A stretch of DNA of 64,000 bases from Fennellomyces sp. T-0311. Lineage: Eukaryota; Mucoromycota; Mucoromycetes; Mucorales; Lichtheimiaceae. Position numbers and translations under genes: made by a program. Under the pieces are notes generated by a model, which worked only from the letters and a program-made list of their open reading frames with translations, was not told the origin of the DNA and made no database searches. Below are positions 46,866 through 57,278 of this stretch, in pieces (within the stretch, counting starts at the first letter, position 1; each line of letters starts with the position of its first letter). The DNA lies in the NCBI GenBank assembly GCA_025266875.1, contig JALLLT010000031.1:434001-498000 (forward strand), in the 5' to 3' direction.

Positions 46866-49800
46866 CGTTCGGCTACGCGTTTCCAAATTTTCACGGATGA
46901 AGCCACCGTTAAGTTTCATTTTCCGACAGGTCAAATTAAGTTTTTTTGTTGTAAGCCACATATCTTCGCTCTTTACCATGGATTCTCTTCAATATTGCTC
47001 CCACTGCAAGGTGTATCGTCCTACCCGGGATTTTACGGCTAGAAATGGACAGTACAGGACGTGTATTACCTGTCATCGTAGGCAGTCCAATGTGACACGC
47101 CCAGCTTCGGAATTCGCGACGACAATGGAAGAAATGATTGAGTTTATCCCAGCACGCACTGATGGTTTGTATCAAATAATCAGAATAAACCGAAACTATA
47201 CTTAACAAGCTTTTTTTAGCCGGTGTATCCTATGTATACGAGGCCGATGTGTTAATCGAAGGGTTCATGCTGCAACTGACTGACGATCGCGCTCTTCTTA
47301 TGCACATCGTTAGTCAAATCGAGGCATGCGATGGTTATATGTATTACCTGAAGAACCTTGCTGATCCACGGCTACGACGCTCGATTTCCTTTAAGTATGT
47401 CTGTTGTCAGGATACCAGAGTTCAATCTCAAGTGCCGGATGAAGTTCGTGCTCGTCTTCATTCTCGCATGCGAACTCATCCCTGCAATGGGAAAATCTCG
47501 GGGTATATTGACCGGGAGAGTGGGTATGTATACCTCAAAATTCAGCACTCTTCTGGTCACCCTCCTCCTCGACTGCGAGAGAATATCCGCACAGAGATGC
47601 CGCGAGAAGTTCGTGAGTATATCGTCGAACATGCGGAAGAGCTTTCAGCTCAACCGCTATATCGTCGCATTGTTGCTCAGTTTCCGACTGCTGCTGGTAC
47701 TGTTACGCAACCACAGGTATGTAACAAGTGGTGGTATGATGTTGGTACGATGATGATGTTGTAGGTCTATGCTTCATGGGCGCGTCAAGTTGAAAACCGT
47801 TATAAACTCCACGACAATCAACTTACTTCGGCCATAATGCACGTTGATAGAGGCACCAATGGTGTCTGCAAGGTATGTGTAAGATAACCATATGTGCATG
47901 ACCATAGCTTTCTTTGCGATGATTACTATGCAACAAAAATGGTAGTCAACAATAAAGAGTTCATACATATTTATGATGAATAAAAAACAGATTCTTTATC
48001 GGAATTATGGTGGTGTTGTTGGTTTCGGTTTTGTCACCGAGTTTTTTGTTTCGGCGTGTGCATCCCCTCTGGTACGCGAATTCCATGTCGATTCGACATA
48101 TAAGACGAATAGAATGGGATACGAGCTCTTCGGCGTTGTTGCCAACTTTAATGGATGTGGATTCCCCATCGCCTATATGTTCCTTGGTGTTAATGATGGC
48201 GTCGTTCCAGAACACCAAAGAGCACCTTCACGCCAGGAGATGATACGACGCTTTTTCCGTAGTCTACAGACTCATGGATTTGCCCCGGACTTCATCTTTT
48301 CGGACAAGGATCGCGGCCAAATCAATGCAATTGAAACTGTGTTTGGTCGTCATCCACTACGCCTATGTCTCTGGCATATTCAACGAGCAGTAAAGCTACG
48401 GTTGGGTGAAGACAAAAGAGTTGATCCGCGCTACAATGCAGCAGATGCTCGCGAGCAATTCCCATTCGTTTCTTTGCGCTTTGTTCCACCATCAGACCGC
48501 AGTGGAAAAATTTGCCCGAATGCGGACCATCGCGACCAAATTGTAGCCATGGTGCGAAAGCACTATCATATGCACCCGCATATTCCACTTCAACGTGGTA
48601 TGTTGTAACCGTTGAATCGAGTAGGTATAAGATACATTGTTAATATTGGACTTAGTTGGCCGTGAAAATGCAGATCAACTTCGCCAGCGTGCTGGGCGCG
48701 AGTTATATCGCTTTTGCGTTCAGCACAATCTTCCTGATGTGTGGGCGTATATGTACAACTGCTGGTACGCTCGTGTGTGGTGGGATCGATGGGCTCGCAG
48801 CAGTCGCCCTGACAACATCCCGATGGCGAAAACCACGATGATGATAGAAGCACAATGGCGAGTGCTAAAGAGGGACTTTCTTTTGAACTTCCCTCGTCCA
48901 CGACTCGACCTGCTGATGTATATAATCATCAACCAACAACTTCCACTGATGAGAGCAAACTTTCAGCTCAAGATTCAGAATCGCCGTCAGGCATTGGAGT
49001 GGGAGAAAGAGTTTGCTAGGTCATGGAAAACTTTGACGCAAACTCTTCGACGACGCAATGGAGGAGAGGAACCCAATGCAGATGCACGGTATATGCCCTC
49101 GATAGAGGATTTTACTTGTGGTTGTCCTGCATTCATTAATAGCAGATTCATGCTCTGCAAGCACCTTGTCAAACGGTACAATGATGCAGTTAGACAATCA
49201 TGGAGTCTCTTTAGTGCACTGGATGTTTATATCCAGCGCAAAGACACTGCGCCTTATGTGCACGTTGAAGAAGACGTATGTGCGCCTATAGCTACATGAA
49301 AAAAATCTGCTTTCTAACGTGTTTAACACGTAGATCCAAGTATATCCCTTTAGGCTAATGCGACTTTCCCCTCTTTCTTGGCCTCGGGGCGATGAAGACG
49401 ATATTCTGACAGCAGTAGACGATGTACCTACAAATGCTGCTCGCCCTCTCGAAGATGGTGCGTGGCTTTTGTAGTATAGGTTAACATTAGTGATATTCAA
49501 AGTACTGAGTGCATTATTTATAGACGCACTAACGGATTTCAATGCTACTCAAGAAGCTGATATCCTATCGGTTAGTGGCGTTCAAATGGAAGGGGATAAT
49601 TTGCCGCCTTTGCCTGGTCACGTTACTGTGGACGAAGAGGATGAGATCATAGTGATCGATGACGACGACGACGATGACGACGACGACGGACTGGTTGAAG
49701 ATGCTTTAGACGTAGATGCCGACATTGACGATGAAGAGACTGATTTGTGGACCCGTTTGGGTACATCGGAAGATAGTTTGCTGCAAACATATCAACGGCA

Positions 49801-50594
49801 TCAACAATTAATGCAGCAATTAAATGAGACACGCCTTCAGCTACAAGAAGAAGTAGCAAGCTATCGGATGATGCTGCCACCGAACCAGCGACGAACATTC
49901 GACGATGCCTTTCTACGTGGCGACACTGAAGAATATGTCAGAAGAGTTCGTCAACACCGCAACGAGAATATCCGCTCAAGGAACTCGCGTGGTGTCCATC
50001 CGTACATTCAGTATTATCCTTTATAGACTTATTTTTCTTTATCATCTTTATTTTTTTTTTTACTTTTTGTGCTTCCATTTTTTTGTTTCGTTATAGACTT
50101 TCTTGATTCTTTTCACTATATACTTTTCTTATCTCTTTTCATTATACACTTTAACAAATCATTGTTTATTTATTATATTACACGAGCTATACACGTATTC
50201 ATACGCCGCGACTTCTCAGAACTCGAATACTAAGCGGTCTATTGTGCAAGTCCCTCAATTGAACAATGTAAGTGTTGTTACATGCTAAGTGTTATATAGA
50301 AATGTCAACTGCCTGTTTTAATGTCAGCTGTCTAATTTAAGGCAAGTGTACATGGTATTTATGTGACAAGATAAATAAATATGCAGCTTTTGCCATGATT
50401 TTCTGCTTTTTTTTGTGCTTTTTACTCGTGTATTGTGATGGATGGTTGAAGGGTTACCATCTGTGTGTCCCGCCATCCAAGGGACCGCTCCTGGCATAAG
50501 CCACCTGCTGTTAAGCCACAGCCTTTCTTTTGACCTATCTGGGCAGAAATTCCCAGTGCTCATCCGTGAAAATTTGGAAACGCGTAGGCGGAGT
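46866..50594 (+). mobile_element. MULE2: intact-looking Mutator-like element with 9-bp target duplication
   Basis: Inverted ends of about 30 bp match almost perfectly: left CTACGCGTTTCCAAATTTTC at 46,873, right the same in reverse complement near 50,585, both continuing ACGGATGA. The 9-bp GTTTCTACC occurs directly outside both ends (46,857-46,865 and 50,595-50,603), the duplication length of MULE enzymes. The near-identical ends and uninterrupted transposase argue for a recent insertion. It interrupts AT-rich DNA beside the gypsy fragment. Confidence 0.88.
46978..50026 (+). CDS. MULE2 transposase (MULE DDE core + SWIM zinc finger), intact
   Basis: Seven exons (46978-47164, 47220-47716, 47765-47872, 47991-48597, 48656-49275, 49334-49457, 49524-50026) join to 881 residues with no stop. 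N-terminal metal-binding pairs are CSHC and CITC (residues 7-34), probably DNA binding. The transposase core has first Asp in EFHVDSTYKTNRMGYELFGV, second Asp in FIFSDKDRGQ, the C..H in LCLWHIQRA and Glu in MMIEAQWRVLKRDF. A SWIM finger follows (CGCP...FMLCKHLVK). Next is an acidic Asp/Glu region, then a coiled coil and an odd conserved tail (YRMMLPPNQRRTFDDAF ending PYIQYYPL) found in all three copies. Introns of 48-118 nt are at the same sites in MULE1 and MULE3. It should act in the nucleus on the element ends. Confidence 0.9.
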
Positions 50595-50603
50595 GTTTCT
50601 ACC

Positions 50604-50755
50604 GGTGATGGTTCGTTTTTTATGGTCCTTTATGGTTAACTTTGGTTTATTTTGGTCTGGTGAATTTCAGGTAAAATGACCAAATCCACCAGGTATTTAC
50701 CAATCCAGGATCAACCAGAATCCACCATATTTAACCACACATATTTCCCACTGTG
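50604..50755. other. Short gap with ACC/GGT-rich sequence
   Basis: Repeated ACCA, GGTTAA and TGGT words give weak self-complementarity (for example GGTTAACTTTGG and CCAGGTATTTACC). No gene. Confidence 0.3.
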
Positions 50756-51600
50756 AAAGAAAGATGGTACTTATAGAATCACATGTGATCTGCACAAACT
50801 AAACAAACAACTACGTGTTGATTCGTTCCCTCTTAGCAGTATTGATGATCTACTAGATGAATTGGGGAACGCTTCCATATACTCAGTATGCGATATGTCC
50901 AGAGGTTATTCACAAGTATCATTAGCGCCTGGTATTAGTACAGAATGTACTGGGTTTGTGTGTTGCTTGGGGAGTTATGAGCACTTAACTCTTCCACAAG
51001 GCCCCAGCGCCTCGGTTAGCTGTTTCTCACGCCTAGTCAGTATTTGTTATCGCGCATTGTTAACATTAGTAAATTCACCTCAAACAATGGTAGCCTATCT
51101 AGATGATTTGAATATATTATCACAAAATAAGAAGCAGCACTTACATGCTTTATCAAAGCTCTTCGCTTTAACAAGATATGCAGGTCTCGTATTTAGCCCT
51201 CGCAAATGTAGTTTCTTCAAGGAAAAACTAAAGTTTTTGGGCTACATTGTAAGTAAGGACGGGCTACAAACAGACCCTGAAAAAGTAAAGAAGATTGCGG
51301 CATTAGAGATACCAAAAACTGTGAAGCAGTAAGAAGTTTTATCGGCATGGCCTCATACTATAGGAGGTTTATAGAAGGTTTCAGCAAAATATGCCAACCA
51401 TTACATAACCAAACAAAAAAGGACCGGCCTGCTTGGGGAACTGCAGAAACAGAAGTTTTTGAAGAGCTAAAAAGAAGACTGTGCCCTGTGACAAACTGCA
51501 TATTTCTTGACGAGTCTGCCTTTCATATCAACTTGAGATGCTCTAGAGGTTGGTCTAAGAGAGGTGCTTGTGCAATTGTCAAGACGCCTAAAACGAGGGC
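50756..51600 (+). pseudogene. Ty3/gypsy reverse transcriptase fragment
   Basis: A frame beginning with DGTYRITCDLHKLN has the RT blocks FPLSSIDDLL, the catalytic YLDD (MVAYLDDLNIL at about 51,095) and FLGYIVSKDGL. After KTVKQ near 51,332 the reading frame shifts by one base and continues as SFIGMASYYRRFIEGFSK and PAWGTAETEVFEELKRR, the connection/start of RNase H. The protease, the start of the pol and the integrase are absent, so this is an internal piece of a dead element. The right end is cut by an LTR-like sequence at 51,626. Confidence 0.85.
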
Positions 51601-51625
51601 AGAAACAACGACCATATTAGGCGCC

Positions 51626-52024
51626 TGTCAGAAATGCGAGTGGAGAGTAGGAGCACGACCCAATAGAAGATAGCTAGGAACAAGACGGAGATAAGAATAC
51701 TACTCTACTAAAGGATAATACAACTACTAACCAATCAACAAGAATGCAAGAACCCACGAGAATGGATCAAGCGGCAAGACTGGACAAGGACAAGAACTAG
51801 GATAGAGATAAATCCTAGAGGTTGGTCAAGACAAGGATAAGGTAGATAGAATAATGTGACGAGATAAACTGATGCCTTTATTGCTCTTATTCTTATCCGA
51901 TATATATACCCAATGCTTGCAAGAAATAATAAATACAACGATGGAATTAGTGATAATGAAATACATAGGAGGTATCTGGTGGGGGTCTCCAGCCAGCGAG
52001 ACCCAGTCCCAGTATTTTTTGGCA
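51626..52024 (-). mobile_element. Probable solo LTR-like sequence (399 bp)
   Basis: On the plus strand the segment starts TGTCAGAAATGCG and ends TATTTTTTGGCA, so its ends are TG...CA with an imperfect inverted repeat (TGTCAGAAAT versus TGCCAAAAAA). Read on the minus strand it has a TATA-like run (GGTATATATATCGG) and an AATAAA signal before a pyrimidine/GTC-rich second half, the plan of an LTR. No 5-bp target duplication is evident (GCGCC/GTGGT), and no full element neighbours it, so the call is moderate. Confidence 0.45.
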
Positions 52025-53124
52025 GTGGTTGAGACCTCAAAGAAAATACCCTTGTTTGCAGCATAATTGGCAAAATTTCAAGACCGGGTTGCTTATGCAA
52101 ACTGACTTCTCTTTTTTTTCGTACCTGTTTTATGAATTCTTCTTATTGTTTACTGCATTCAGACCAGGCATTGTGTATACTCTCACTACGAACAAAAACA
52201 ATTGCCAATTGAATGGATGTGCATTTCCACAAAGATAATTAATTTTGAGAGCATGTGTGTACACCAATCAGCTACAACAGCGATCGCATATGCACATTCA
52301 ACAACAATTCTGTTGTATCCAACATGAACACATCCTAACAAGCTTCTTTGTCATCTACGTTGTCCGTCAGCGAATAAGAGCTTTCCATCCTTACTGCCGC
52401 TTCCCACTTCCGACATCGGAACGTTGAGCTTCATGCTTACCAAATACTCAGCCAATCAGGTTACTCATAGACATGACCTTCCAGTCAACGCGTCTCTTCA
52501 CGGATATGCTCTGTCAGCACTCATCCTATCAATCATCACAATCCGTAACTGCTCAATGATAATAAGGTTGACATTACACATCACTCACGGAAACACTGGC
52601 TTAAGGAAATCCCATCATGGATAACCATTTATTATAAATAGAGAGAGCAAAACATATGAAATAAATCAGTTACCTTTTTGAGTCTCGTTGACATATTTGT
52701 CTTTTACACTTGCTTCTCTCTGATTTAACAAATTCTTCCAGCACTCAAAATCAAGGAGCAAATTACGTATGCTATGTTCACATAAAAGCCCAGATAGGTT
52801 GCACCTCGTTAAGCCTTCTCGACAAGATTATCACCATCAGTGAAAGCATAACATTCTTTCAAGTAGACATCCCCACTATTTAGGTATGCAACTTAAACTC
52901 ACAGATAAGTTAAGATCTGCTTTTTGTATGCTCTTTTCAACCAATGCATGCTTATCATGAACAATTTAACCACATAATACACAACACGAGGCAAATAGTT
53001 TACTCTAGGTTCAACAATAGTTATCCATGCCAGTAATCAATTAATTGCTACGGCAGAATCCACTACTGCTTGCGATATCTATTTCACGTTTATGTCGGAA
53101 GGCTCAAAACCTAGAGATCTTTTA
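52025..53124. other. 1.1-kb AT-rich region, nothing recognisable
   Basis: Short frames on both strands only. No tandem repeat, terminal repeat or protein fragment was recognised. It separates the gypsy remains from the Crypton gene end. Confidence 0.35.
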
Positions 53125-55246
53125 TTATCGTCTCATTTGCTTGAGTTGCTCTTGAAGAGCCCACAACGTTTGCCTTTTTGCAGGAAGAGGTAGACTGCGC
53201 CGCATATTTTCAATTGCTTCGACAGCCTCCTGCTCCGATTTGCCTTCATCAATAAGGCGCTCAATTGCCTCGATGATGATCTTGTGGCGGTTCCATTGAC
53301 GATTGTCAGTTTTGTTGCGTCGCCATCCATCACCATCCTTCTGCTCGAGCTCGCGGATTGCAGGACCACCAAATATTCCCACCGTATATTCGTCCCAAAA
53401 TCGTGCCACCATTTCGATGTTCGACTTGAGTTTATACTGCGGTGGGGCTGTGCTAGCATTCAGTACTGCTGCCTGAGCTTGGTCATGCTCAGCAGTGTAA
53501 GCAGCGAAAGTGGGCGAATGCTGGTCATAGTGGCTATGTATAACTGGTGATCCAACGGGTGATTGTGGGCTTGCAGCAAAACGATCCAAGAGTAGAGAGC
53601 CGCCAACTGGTGCAATAGGCGATGGCATATTCGAAGAAACATAATGGCCAAGACCGCGAACAAATTGCTCAGAATGAGAAAAAGAGCGATAGAGCACAGC
53701 AATGTCCTCGTTACGGCGTGTGTTCTGCCTCTCAATTCTTTCGACTGCTTGTCCTATGTGCTGGAAACCTTGATCAATACTCACAGACAAACGTTGCGTG
53801 CTCTCGTGGGCCTGAGCAAAACGTCTATCTATGGTATCAACCATTTGTGGCATTAGACGATGCAGATCCTGATCTAATGGTGGATGCGCTTCTTGTTTCA
53901 AGGCAACTGAACGAAGTGAGTCTGCAAAAGTCCTGTAATTGGTGCTGCGGAAAACAGGATCCTGCCAGATGAGCCACTTAGGAAACTGCTCCATTAAAAA
54001 AACGGAATCCTATAAATTTCATTTGCTTAGAAACCCACAACTTATCGGCGCCATAACGTAGTGACCTGCCATACCTGCAAGGTGATGGTGCGAAAGTATA
54101 TCATCAGTTTCAAAAAATTGGGGCCAGCAATTTCCTTTGGTAGCTCTTCCGATCTATATCTTTGTTGCCAATTGTCGACCTCTGGGAAAACCTGCTTTTT
54201 CAAAGATTCAGGCAGGTCTAGGGCGGCACGTGGCAAGTGGAAAGCGCCACCTCGAGTTGGAAAACTGGCAATCGAGTGCATCGCCTGCTTGGGAAGGCTG
54301 GTTAAGTATGAGGCAATGAAAGAATCAGCACCCCAGTGACCAGCTCTACGTTGCTGGTTGTCAGCAACATCATCTTCGTTCATCAATCTCGCCGAGCAAC
54401 CGCGCGGCGCATGCGTCATCTTGAACGTGTTAATGCCAAGGAGAGCAAAGACATTTCTGTAAGAATTATACTGCGTATCATACAAGTACTTCCTGTGAGA
54501 ACGTCATCAAGGATTACATGGACATTATACCAATTGGCGCGCTTAGCCATATCTGGGTAGCGTTCATTGCGAGAAATATGCCAACAGTAAAAGAAGTAAA
54601 AGGCCATGGCTCCGAGTGGACACAAGAGAACTTCCTTGTTCCGAAATCCAGCACCAAACTCCTGGCCACCAAGCTGATTCTGCTTGCTGTGATCCATGTT
54701 GATAACCAGAGCTTGGCACTCTGTTGGACCTTCATTATCACGTGGAACACACTAGAGGTCAGGAAGCTGCATTTTTCTGGCTGTCTGGCTACGGCCAAGG
54801 ATTGCGTGAGCCATAAGGATATCAAAACGGTCCCTGACTGCCTTGGCGTTGTTCTTGGTCAAGTAATACTTGCTAATGTCAACAAGCTCATCGTACGTGT
54901 AACCATCAGCCATGGTACCAATCCCGCGATCCACAAAGCTTTCATGGCATCTTTTTGTCTCGTTACGATCCAACGAATTCAAAACAGACTTGACTGCTTT
55001 TCCACGTGGATGCTTGACGAACTTTATGCCTAGCTGCACCTGCTGTTGCCTTCACAAGTCAACGATCAGCGTGACATAGTGGCCCACAGTTTTCACATTC
55101 AGTGGCTTAGGCTTTCCGTCGGGTCCAGGCTTTTCACACTGATTTCCTTGAGGAATGACAACCTCTCGTAACCAGAGAACAAGTTTTCCTTCATAAACGA
55201 GCTCTTTATCATGAAACTTGCGCACATTTTTGCACCAGTGCTGCAT
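53125..55246 (-). pseudogene. Crypton-type tyrosine recombinase, decayed
   Basis: Read from 55,246 down, the frame starts MQHWCKNVRKFHDKELVYEG (N-terminal DNA-binding part), meets TGA at 55,052-55,054, continues GIKFVKHPRGKAVKSVLNSL, meets TAG at 54,752-54,754, continues MDHSKQNQLGGQEFGAG and LLCPLGAMAFYFFYCW, then needs a one-base frameshift near 54,490 to reach GINTFKMTHAPRGCSARLMN. The recombinase core residues are seen: HxxR in THAPRG, RRAGHWG and Tyr in SYLTSLP. After an intron (about 53,997-54,059) comes a ~290-residue C-terminal part with a coiled coil and a Gcr1-like DNA-binding segment (IEMVARFWDEYTVGIFGG). Gene order and motifs fit fungal CryptonF elements. The breaks make it a dead copy; element ends were not found. 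Confidence 0.82.
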
Positions 55247-55346
55247 ATTTTAGAAATAACTTTCAGAGTAAGCAAAACTACATTTTATTTTACGCCTCAT
55301 GCCTTGTATTGTTAAGCACACCTTAAATTCCTTTTGCCTTGGATTA

Positions 55347-56095
55347 TAAAGGTGCGGAAAAAAAGATACACTTCCCTTTTTGTCTGACAAGTACTTTATC
55401 TAGTTTTTTATGGTTTTTTACCAAGATAGTCACAAATTTAAGCTTAGTAAAGCGTGTTCCTAGCACCTTGTTTCAGTACTTCCACTTAAGAACATCATGT
55501 CAAACAAAGATTGGACACCTCCCAAGTGAAATGCAGCAGCCATGTCGGCCAATGAATACTGCATCATTATGTAAGTACTTTATTCTTTGAAGCAAAAAAC
55601 AGTTTTACCCAATATAACGCGTGGCACGAAACGACGTAAGCTACTTGCTATGGTCTGTGGCGTGTCATTCGACGTTGCGCAACCACCTTCGATATATGGG
55701 ATTATACTATGGGAAAGGTTATAGGCAGAACATCCTGTATGACACCGTGGCCAATGTTCAATATCGACACACTTACCTTAAAAAATGACTAGCGAACTTG
55801 AACAGCAATGGTCTTCCAATCCAGCCCGAAGTTTTTTTGGACGAGTCCTACTGTCATCTTTTCCACCAGCAAAAGCTGACATGGTTGCCACATGGTGAAA
55901 CAGTAAAGGATGCTGGAAGGAAACAGATGCTGGTGATCTTCGGTGCCTTCGTTGTTGAGCAGCAGGACAACAAGCTGCGTGCTGAAATAGTGAAAGGCGA
56001 GAAAGGCTTACTTATGTGGCCAGTTAAAGGACTGCCTCGCGACAAAACGACTAAGCACGTTGGTAGACCTGTAGCTGACAATACTCGTAATTGAA
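55347..56095 (+). pseudogene. Truncated second copy of the IS630-like element
   Basis: A left terminus-like sequence (TATAAAGGTGCGGAAAAAAA at about 55,345) resembles that of the element at 38,848. From about 55,685 a degraded frame matches its transposase: GLYYGKGYRQNILYD, then IQPEVFLDESYCHL with the first catalytic Asp, MLVIFGAFVVEQQDNKLRAE and WPVKGLPRDK. A TGA after TYLKK (about 55,784) and a TGA at about 56,093 end it; the second Asp and Glu regions are missing, so the 3' part is deleted. A neighbouring hAT-like MITE lies 100 bp downstream. Confidence 0.8.
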
Positions 56096-56195
56096 GCTTG
56101 TACATCAAGTGTAATACTATTACGTGCTGTTACATTCTATTTTTATAATCTACAAATCCATTGCTACCTACTTCTCAATCTATACCACACTTACA

Positions 56196-56292
56196 TAAGG
56201 CTTTACAGGTCGGGCATCAGTGGACCTGTACCCAACCCGAAGGATCAGGTAACGGGCCGGGTACAGGTAGTTGGGTATTTTGCAAGACCCTA
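56196..56292. mobile_element. Tiny hAT-like MITE (~97 bp)
   Basis: Left end TAAGGCTTTACAGG, right end (reverse complement) TAGGGTCTTGCAAA, enclosing an inverted pair ACCTGTACCCAACC/GGGTACAGGTAGTTGGG. The GC-rich hairpin contrasts with AT-rich flanks. Flanking 8-mers (CACTTACA and CTCCTACC) agree at five of eight places, so the duplication is uncertain. Confidence 0.4.
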
Positions 56293-57278
56293 CTCCTACC
56301 CCATAAATTTTTTTAGTTATAGTGAATAAACACTATGAGCGCGTTCGGATACAGAAGTGATTTTCAGAATCAATTTTCGCAAAATCACTTTTTTCTCCGC
56401 AAATCGATTTTGTGAGAAAATAAATTTTGTACCCGAACACTCCCACGAATAATCAATTCTTAGCATTTTTGTCGTCAGTGCAACCTAACTACATAGTAAA
56501 CATCATTCTACGTATAATAAAAGATAATGTTTATGCAACTCGATAAATGTATACATCTATACATTATATTTACTATGTCTGTCTACGATATCACTGAACA
56601 AAACGCGATTTTATGCGTTTCTTTGCTATAAGTATTGGTCATTCCCACAGTATAAGCACAATTTATGATTCAGGGAGCTGTCAGATTTTTGCAATGACAT
56701 AAGCTATATTATGTTATCATAATTAGATTCTGTATATAAAGCACCACTGTCAGTAATAACTATCAACCGCACTATATACATCTACATACATTCTACTACG
56801 ATGCCCAAAAAATCAAAAGTCTCCACCACCACCACCGCCACCACCAACGAAAAAATCAAGAAGAAAGTCACCGCTTCATGGAATGATGAACGCGATGTTT
56901 TTTTCGTGGAACAGTTGCTTGAGCAAGCTGCGGTAGGAGAGAGGCTTGACTCTGGGTTCACAAAGGTTGCTTGGGAGAAGACAATTGCAGCATTTAATGC
57001 AAGATTTGGCGTGAAGTATGACAAACTGCAGTTTACCAACCGCCTTACTCCAGTAAGAAACATTCGTGTATATATCTTGTTATGTTTGAGAAACTTACAG
57101 TCATGTAACCATCAGCTTAGAACGACATGGCAAGTTATGTACAAGCTAAAGAACAGCGTTGGCACCAGTGGCTGGGTTTATGATGTAGACACAAACATGA
57201 TTACACAAGAAGATCATGTCTGGGACGCTTATTTGAAAGTAAGTATTGAAATTGAGCAATATCCTGCCAGTATTATTC

